Origin: an uncultured Oscillospiraceae bacterium
GTDB lineage: Bacteria > Bacillota > Clostridia > Oscillospirales > Oscillospiraceae
NCBI GenBank assembly: GCA_910588635.1
Contig: CAJUPW010000013.1
Location: forward strand, 1 to 64,000
DNA: 64,000 bases
Direction of reading: 5' to 3'
This document shows positions 58,786 through 64,000 of this stretch, in pieces (position 1 is the first letter of the stretch; the number at the start of each line of letters is the position of its first letter). The notes under the pieces are model-generated. The model saw nothing but the letters and a program-made list of their open reading frames with translations. It was not told the origin of the DNA and did no database searches. The translations under genes and the position numbers were made by a program.

Positions 58786-60756
58786 TTATTTTTTCTTCTT
58801 TTTTGGTTTTGCCCAGCCCTTCTTCCGGACGGGCGGAGCGGATGTTCCCCTTTTTTCCACACGGTTTCTGGTGTCGGAGCGGGACTTCCTCGCCCTGGGT
58901 TGACTCTGGGAGGGCGGGGCGGCGCGGAGGGCGCCCCCTACAGGCGACCCCTTATCCGGCTTTATCAGACAGTGCTTGCCGTAACCGATCAGGTCCTCCC
59001 GGCCCGTCCTGCGGAGGGCCTCCAGCACCAGCTTCCGGTTCTGGGGCTTGCGCCACTGCATCAGCGCCCGCTGGAGAGCCTTGTCATGGGGGGACTTGGG
59101 GACGAACACCGGCTTCATGGTCCGGGGGTCCAGGCCGGTGTACCACATGCAGGTGGCCAGGGTGCCAGGGGTGGGGTAGAAGTCCTGGACCTGCTCGGGC
59201 ATATGGCCCTGCTTGTTCAGCCACTCGGCCAGCCGGACCGCGTCCTCCAAGGTGCAGCCCGGGTGGGAGGAGATGAGATAGGGCACCAGATACTGGTCCT
59301 TGCCGTAGCGCCGGTTGAGCTTGAAATACTTCTCCCGGAATTTCTCATAGACCTCAATGTGGGGCTTGCCCATATAGTCCAGGGTGTGGGCCACGCAGTG
59401 CTCCGGGGCCACCTTGAGCTGGCCTGAGATGTGGTGTTGGACCAGGTCGGTGAAAAACTCTCCGCTGGGGTCCTTCATCAGGAAGTCAAAGCGGATGCCC
59501 GAACGGATAAACACCTTTTTCACCTTGGGGACGGCCCGCAGCTTGCGCAGGAGCATCATATAGTCGGTGTGGTCGGCGTCCAGATTGGGGCATGGCTCGG
59601 GGGCCAGACAGGCCCGACTGCGGCACATGCCGCTCTTGAGCTGCTTCTGGCAGGAGGGCCGGCGGAAGGTGGCGGAGGGGCCGCCCACGTCGTGAATGTA
59701 GCCCTTGAAGCCGGGGTGCTCCGTGAGCTGCTTCACCTCCCGGATGACGCTCTCGTGGCTGCGGCAGGAGACGGTCCGGCCCTGGTGGAAGGCCAGGGAG
59801 CAGAAATTGCAGGCCCCGAAGCACCCCCGGTTGTGGGTGACGGAGAAGCGCACCTCCTCAATGGCGGGCACCCCGCCCATCTCGTCGTACATGGGGTGGG
59901 GCTCCCGAACGTAGGGCAGCTCGGCTACCCGGTCCAGCTCCGCTGTGGTCAGGGGAAAGGCGGGGGGATTGACGATGAGGAAGCGGTCCCCGTGCCTCTG
60001 GACGATGGCCTTGCCCGATACCGCGTCGTGCTCCAGGTACTCCGCCATATTAGCCCGGGCATAGGCCTCCTTCGAGGCGGACACCTCCTCAAAGGAGGGC
60101 GCCTCCACCCTGGGATAGGCGCACACACCGGGATGCTTTCCGATGATGCAGGTGCCCCGCACGTCGGTAATCTCCCCCACGGGCGTCCCGGAGGCCAGCC
60201 GGGCGGCAATCTCCAGGGTAGCGGTCTCCCCCATGCCGTAAGTGAGGATATCCGCCTGGGAATCAAAAAGGACGGAGCGGCGCACCTTGTCCTCCCAGTA
60301 GTCGTAGTGTGCGAAGCGGCGCAGGCTGGCCTCCAGCCCGCCGATGACGATGGGGATGTCCCCAAAGGCCTCCCGCGCCCGGTTGGAGTAGACCGCTGCC
60401 GCGTGGTCGGGCCGCAGGCCGGCCTTCCGGCCGGGGGAGTAAGCGTCGTCGCGGCGGCGCTTTTTGGCGGCGGTGTAGTGGGCCACCATAGAGTCGATGT
60501 TCCCCGCTCCGATGAGCACTCCCAGACGGGGCCGGCCCAAAGACCGGAACGCCGCCGCGCTGTGCCAGTCCGGCTGGGCCAGGACGGCCACCCGGTAGCC
60601 ATCGGCCTCCAGCAGCCGGCCGATGATGGCCGCTCCGAAGGAGGGGTGGTCCACATAGGCGTCGCCGGTGATGAGCAGGAAGTCGTAAAAGTCCCACCCC
60701 CGGCGGGCCATGTCCTCCCGGCTTACGGGAAGGAACAGATCGCGGTCAAAGGGCAT
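58786..60756 (-). CDS. YgiQ family radical SAM protein
   Basis: A 656-residue radical SAM enzyme. The N-terminal cobalamin-binding-like YgiQ domain (about residues 1-290) is followed by the cluster motif CFGACNFC near residue 310 and the radical SAM barrel. A C-terminal DUF3362-type region ends in a Lys-rich tail. The substrate is unknown. The tail (PKKKKK at the end) is unusually basic. The ATG at 60756 has AGGAGAG 6 nt upstream; GTG 60777 would overlap the preceding stop. Confidence 0.9.
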   Translation of the reverse strand: MPFDRDLFLPVSREDMARRGWDFYDFLLITGDAYVDHPSFGAAIIGRLLEADGYRVAVLAQPDWHSAAAFRSLGRPRLGVLIGAGNIDSMVAHYTAAKKRRRDDAYSPGRKAGLRPDHAAAVYSNRAREAFGDIPIVIGGLEASLRRFAHYDYWEDKVRRSVLFDSQADILTYGMGETATLEIAARLASGTPVGEITDVRGTCIIGKHPGVCAYPRVEAPSFEEVSASKEAYARANMAEYLEHDAVSGKAIVQRHGDRFLIVNPPAFPLTTAELDRVAELPYVREPHPMYDEMGGVPAIEEVRFSVTHNRGCFGACNFCSLAFHQGRTVSCRSHESVIREVKQLTEHPGFKGYIHDVGGPSATFRRPSCQKQLKSGMCRSRACLAPEPCPNLDADHTDYMMLLRKLRAVPKVKKVFIRSGIRFDFLMKDPSGEFFTDLVQHHISGQLKVAPEHCVAHTLDYMGKPHIEVYEKFREKYFKLNRRYGKDQYLVPYLISSHPGCTLEDAVRLAEWLNKQGHMPEQVQDFYPTPGTLATCMWYTGLDPRTMKPVFVPKSPHDKALQRALMQWRKPQNRKLVLEALRRTGREDLIGYGKHCLIKPDKGSPVGGALRAAPPSQSQPRARKSRSDTRNRVEKRGTSAPPVRKKGWAKPKKKKK

Positions 60757-60773
60757 GGCAATTCTCTCCTGTC

Positions 60774-61823
60774 TCACCGTTCAAAGCCGATGTATTTTTC
60801 CATCAGGCCGCCGCCGTCTTCCCGACCGGTTTTCCGGAAACCGTACCTCTGGAAAAAGCGTTGGGCCCCCTCGTTGTCCGCCGGACAGCAGAGCCGCAGC
60901 CTGTCCCGGCCGGCCCTCCGGTATCGGGAGACGGCCTCGCCGATGAGCTGGACGCCCAGCCCCCGGCCCCGGTCCTCCGGGAAAATAGACAGGAATTTGA
61001 TATACCCCGCCTTTTCCTCCCGCCCCCGATCCGGGTCGGTAAGAAGGAGGCCGACGGCCCGGTCTCCCGACATGGCCACCGTCAGATTTTGATCCGCCTC
61101 GGAGTACAGCGCCCGGTCCTGGGGCCAGACCGCCGGGCGGAACCAGAGATTTACGTCCGCCGACGCCTTCTTGTCCTTCCGCCACCAGGACTGGCGGGCC
61201 AGGGTGGAGATATCCACGGGCAGGTGGGAGTTGTCCATCTCGAATCGGATGGCAAAGCGCTCTCCGTCAAAGGTGAGGCAGGACATCGCCGTGTTGTCCC
61301 CGTGGGGTATACTGTGCCACTCCTCGGGGGGGACGTTCTTCACCTTGCCCAAAAACTGGCGCAGAGCCATGCCGTGGCTGAACAGGGCGACGGTCTGGTC
61401 CGGATGCTTCTCCGCCAGACGGCGCACCGCGCTGTATATCCGCTCCCCAAGCTGAGAAAAGGTCTCCGCGTTGTCCACCTGCCAGTTCGGATCGGTGCGG
61501 TTGAACAGCTCCATCTGCCGGGGGAATTGGCGGCGGACCAGACCAAAGGGCAGGTCCTCCCAGTCCCCCAGCTTCAGCTCCCGCAGGCCGGGGTCGGTGC
61601 GCAGCTCCAGCCCCTTGGGCGCATAAATCGCCCGGGCGGTGGCAGACGTTCGGAACAGGTCGCTGGAGTAGACCGCGTCAATATGGATATCCCGGAAGCG
61701 GGCCTCCAGTGCGGCAATCTGCCGGTAGCCGTTGTCGGTGATGAGGGAGTCGTACCAGCCGTGGACCCGGCGGTACAGGTTGCCCTCGGCCTCGGCGTGG
61801 CGGATGAGGTAGATCGTGGTCAT
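60774..61823 (-). CDS. Histidine phosphatase-GNAT acetyltransferase fusion
   Basis: A 349-residue two-domain protein. Residues about 1-195 are a histidine phosphatase (RHAEAEGN with the nucleophile His near residue 9, and FSHGMALRQF near residue 150). Residues about 210-349 are a GNAT acetyltransferase with the acetyl-CoA loop EDRGRGLGVQLI. The two activities are usually separate. The fusion implies one metabolite or protein is both dephosphorylated and acetylated; which is unknown. It lies 4 nt after the DUF1622 gene and 17 nt before ygiQ. Confidence 0.88.
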   Translation of the reverse strand: MTTIYLIRHAEAEGNLYRRVHGWYDSLITDNGYRQIAALEARFRDIHIDAVYSSDLFRTSATARAIYAPKGLELRTDPGLRELKLGDWEDLPFGLVRRQFPRQMELFNRTDPNWQVDNAETFSQLGERIYSAVRRLAEKHPDQTVALFSHGMALRQFLGKVKNVPPEEWHSIPHGDNTAMSCLTFDGERFAIRFEMDNSHLPVDISTLARQSWWRKDKKASADVNLWFRPAVWPQDRALYSEADQNLTVAMSGDRAVGLLLTDPDRGREEKAGYIKFLSIFPEDRGRGLGVQLIGEAVSRYRRAGRDRLRLCCPADNEGAQRFFQRYGFRKTGREDGGGLMEKYIGFER

Positions 61824-61827
61824 AGGA

Positions 61828-62142
61828 TCAGTCCTTTTTCATTTCAAAGTGAATCAGCAGAGACAGCAGCGCCCGCAGGAGGATGACCGCGCCCAGCACC
61901 ATCAGCTCCTGGAGATCCCGGACCAGCACGGTCTTTAAAATCTCGGCGGCCATTTTGAACTCCAGGCTGGTGGCCAGGCCCTCGGCCAGCTGGAATTTGA
62001 TATTTCGGGGGGTGCGGGTGACCATCCCCACGCAGTACAGCCAGAAGGCCTGGACGGCGGTGACGGCCACCACGAAAATGCCCATCAGCTCACAGGCGGA
62101 GATAATAGTAGGCAGACATAGCTCAATCATATGCTCCAGCAC
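61828..62142 (-). CDS. DUF1622 family small membrane protein
   Basis: A 104-residue protein with three hydrophobic segments and the DUF1622 core (FQLAEGLATSLEFKMAAEIL). It is an inner-membrane protein of unknown function. It lies between pyrD and the phosphatase-acetyltransferase gene with short spacers, probably in the same transcript. Confidence 0.83.
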   Translation of the reverse strand: MLEHMIELCLPTIISACELMGIFVVAVTAVQAFWLYCVGMVTRTPRNIKFQLAEGLATSLEFKMAAEILKTVLVRDLQELMVLGAVILLRALLSLLIHFEMKKD

Positions 62143-62157
62143 GGTATTCCCCTCCTT

Positions 62158-63072
62158 TTACCAGGGCTTCACGCCGCCGGTCAATTCCGAAACCGAACGC
62201 AGTCCCTGTTTTTCGGCGATGTCCGCCAGTCCGTCCCGCACCTTCAGCGGGGCGAAGGGGTCGGCGAACAGCGCGGTGCCCACCGCCGCGGCGGTGGCCC
62301 CGGCCAGCATGAGCTGGGCGGCGTCCTCCCCTTTCCGGACGCCCCCCATGCCCAGAATGGGCAGAGAGACCGCCTGGGACACCTCCCACACCATCCGCAC
62401 CGCCACCGGCAGCACGGCGGGGCCGGACAGCCCCCCGGTATTCATTTTCAGGACAGGCCGTCGGGTGTTCACGTCGATGCGTATCCCCCGGATGGTGTTG
62501 ATGAGGGAGAGGGCGTCCGCCCCGGCTCCCTCCGCCGCCCTGGCGATCTCGGTAATATCTGTCACGTTGGGGGACAGCTTCACCATCACGGGCACGCAGC
62601 CCGCATGCTTCTTGGCCTCCTCGGTGACCTCGGCGGCCAGCTCGGGCCGGGTGCCGTAGGCCAGCCCTCCCGCCCTCACGTTGGGACAGGAGATGTTCAC
62701 CTCAATCATGTCCACCCCGGCCCCGGACAGCTTCTCGCACATGACGCCGTACTCCTCCGGGGTGTTCCCGGAGATATTGGCGATCACTTTCGTGTCAAAT
62801 TTTCGCAGAAAGGGCAGCTCCTCTTCAATAAAGGCGTCTACGCCCGGGTTTTCCAGCCCCACGGAGTTGAGGATGCCCATGGGGGTCTCGGCGATGCGTG
62901 GGGCGGGATTGCCTGTACGGGGGTGGAGGGTGAGGCCCTTGGCGCAGATACCACCCAGCTCAGATAAATCATAGAATTGGCTGTACTCCCGGCCGAAGCC
63001 GAAGGTGCCGGAAGCCACCACGACGGGGTTTTTCAGAGTGACCCCGGCCAGCTTGACGGACATGTCAGGCAT
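62158..63072 (-). CDS. pyrD: Dihydroorotate dehydrogenase B, catalytic subunit
   Basis: A 304-residue class 1B enzyme. It has the FMN-barrel motifs KNPVVVASGTFGFG, an NISCPNVRAGG segment that holds the catalytic Cys, and ILGMGGV at the phosphate site. It oxidises dihydroorotate to orotate and passes electrons to PyrK and then NAD+. The ATG at 63072 (with AGGAGG upstream) overlaps the pyrK stop by 8 nt; ATG 63063 is an alternative. Confidence 0.95.
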   Translation of the reverse strand: MPDMSVKLAGVTLKNPVVVASGTFGFGREYSQFYDLSELGGICAKGLTLHPRTGNPAPRIAETPMGILNSVGLENPGVDAFIEEELPFLRKFDTKVIANISGNTPEEYGVMCEKLSGAGVDMIEVNISCPNVRAGGLAYGTRPELAAEVTEEAKKHAGCVPVMVKLSPNVTDITEIARAAEGAGADALSLINTIRGIRIDVNTRRPVLKMNTGGLSGPAVLPVAVRMVWEVSQAVSLPILGMGGVRKGEDAAQLMLAGATAAAVGTALFADPFAPLKVRDGLADIAEKQGLRSVSELTGGVKPW

Positions 63073-63841
63073 CCCAGTCCACCTCCTCCGCGTCAAATAC
63101 CGGGCCGTCCTTGCACACATGCTTCACGGTCCCGTCCTTCATGGGGGTGGCGCACACCAGACAGGCCCCCACGCCGCAGCCCATCCGTTCCTCCATGGAC
63201 ACCTGACAGGGCACGCCAAATTCGGCGGCGACCTTCGCCACATTTTTCAGCATGGGCCTGGGCCCGCAGGCCAGGATGGCCCGGTAGTGGTGCTCCTTCT
63301 CCAGCTCCTGGCGCACCAGGGCGTCCACAAAGCCGTGATAGCCCAGGGAGCCGTCGTCGGTGGCGGTGAGGACCTTGGCGCACTCATCCTGAAAACAGTC
63401 CAGCAGAATAGCCTTGTCCTTGGACCGGAAACCCAGGATAGCGGTGGACCTTCCGCCGGTGTACTGGGCGCAGCCCCGCATGGGGGGCACGCCGATACCG
63501 CCGCCCACCAGGAGATAGCGGCCCTCCCGCTCCATCATGAACCCGTTGCCCAACAGGCCCAGCACGTCCACTGTGTGGCCCTCCGGGCGGCGGGCCAGCC
63601 AGGCGGTGCCCTCCCCCCGGACCTCGAAAACCACGGCCAGGGTGTCCTCGGGCTCGTCCTCCTGACAGGAGCACACCGAAATGGGACGGCGGAGCAGCAG
63701 ACCGTCGCCGCATTTGATGTAGACAAACTGTCCTGGCGTGACGAAAGAGGTCCGGACCATGTCGCCCGCCTCCAGCACCATGTAAATGGCGTCTCCCATC
63801 CGGGTTTTGGAGACGATCTTGCACTTGTGCTCTACCTTCAT
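63065..63841 (-). CDS. pyrK: Dihydroorotate dehydrogenase B, electron-transfer subunit
   Basis: A 258-residue PyrK with an FAD/NAD(P) ferredoxin-reductase fold (RRPISVCS and GGGIGVPPM). The C-terminal [2Fe-2S] motif carries cysteines in MGCGVGACLVC and a later HVCKDG. It couples PyrD to NAD+ reduction, the hallmark of Gram-positive pyrimidine synthesis. It follows the truncated gene at the edge by 14 nt. Confidence 0.95.
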   Translation of the reverse strand: MKVEHKCKIVSKTRMGDAIYMVLEAGDMVRTSFVTPGQFVYIKCGDGLLLRRPISVCSCQEDEPEDTLAVVFEVRGEGTAWLARRPEGHTVDVLGLLGNGFMMEREGRYLLVGGGIGVPPMRGCAQYTGGRSTAILGFRSKDKAILLDCFQDECAKVLTATDDGSLGYHGFVDALVRQELEKEHHYRAILACGPRPMLKNVAKVAAEFGVPCQVSMEERMGCGVGACLVCATPMKDGTVKHVCKDGPVFDAEEVDWDA

Positions 63842-63855
63842 CGTTTCACCGCTTT

Positions 63856-64000
63856 CTACTTCTCCCAGGGCGGCTTCTTGCCGGGCTTGAAGGAAACATG
63901 CTCCGGCCCCGGGACCTGGGGTGGGAGGGTGGTCTCCTCCTCGGAGGGAGTATACTCCAGGAAGGAGGCGTCAAAAAATTTCACCTGGCCGCACAGCTCG
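63856..64000 (-). CDS. C-terminal part of a gene cut by the window edge
   Basis: Only the last 48 codons are present, reading ELCGQVKFFDASFLEY and ending in PGKKPPWEK before a TAG at 63856-63858. The frame continues off the right edge. By position in a pyrimidine operon it could be another pyr gene, but the tail does not match one I recognise. Confidence 0.55.
   Translation of the reverse strand, partial: ELCGQVKFFDASFLEYTPSEEETTLPPQVPGPEHVSFKPGKKPPWEK

Overview
The window reads as chromosomal DNA of a GC-rich, low-copy-repeat Firmicute, most likely a gut Clostridium relative of the Oscillospiraceae/Flavonifractor type. The reasons are strong AGGAGG ribosome sites, many TTGACA/17 bp/TATAAT promoters, PyrK/PyrD-type pyrimidine synthesis, ZapA with a U32 peptidase, SdpI, DUF6809 and HAAS/PadR families, and no outer-membrane biogenesis genes. 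The genus is inference. No rRNA, tRNA, CRISPR array or complete transposon was seen.

Region 1 (about 0.3-12.9 kb) is a carbohydrate catabolic island. It holds a class II aldolase, a HAD phosphatase and a two-gene transketolase on the minus strand. On the plus strand are a zinc alcohol dehydrogenase, a galactitol-type PTS permease (EIIA, EIIB, EIIC), its own HPr and Enzyme I, a D-2-hydroxyacid dehydrogenase and a second aldolase. A SorC-type regulator sits in the middle. The set suggests PTS import of an alditol or ketose, oxidation to a keto-sugar phosphate, and cleavage by transketolase and aldolase. The substrate cannot be named from sequence.

Region 2 (13.2-16.8 kb) is visibly more A/T-rich: an ECF sigma factor, three membrane proteins and one ABC ATPase, joined mostly by ATGA overlaps. 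It looks acquired. Region 3 (17.2-29.3 kb) is a cell-envelope and housekeeping stretch: zapA, a U32 peptidase, a LuxE/LuxC pair, dut, a DUF2262 protein, maf, mreC, mreD, mrdA and an Mrp ATPase. It is interrupted by a divergent HTH/DUF6809 pair with a very clear operator-promoter switch. Region 4 (29.3-35.8 kb) has an SGNH lipoprotein, a FeoA-FeoB fusion with an SdpI protein, a Cof phosphatase and a PadR operon with two paralogous membrane proteins.

Region 5 (35.9-44.2 kb, minus) is a maltodextrin/glycogen operon: binding protein, MalF, MalG, LacI regulator, 4-alpha-glucanotransferase and glycogen phosphorylase. Its promoter and LacI-type operators are visible. Region 6 (44.3-50.4 kb) holds a cytidylate-kinase-like protein, a class I amidotransferase, a VanY carboxypeptidase, a membrane-anchored XRE regulator, dCMP deaminase and a Na/Pi cotransporter. 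Region 7 (50.3-56.7 kb) is a TetR-controlled tripartite efflux operon (TolC-like, membrane-fusion and RND proteins), unusual for a monoderm. Region 8 (56.7-64 kb, minus) holds nadE, a YgiQ radical SAM protein, a phosphatase-acetyltransferase fusion, a DUF1622 protein, pyrD, pyrK and a truncated gene at the window edge.
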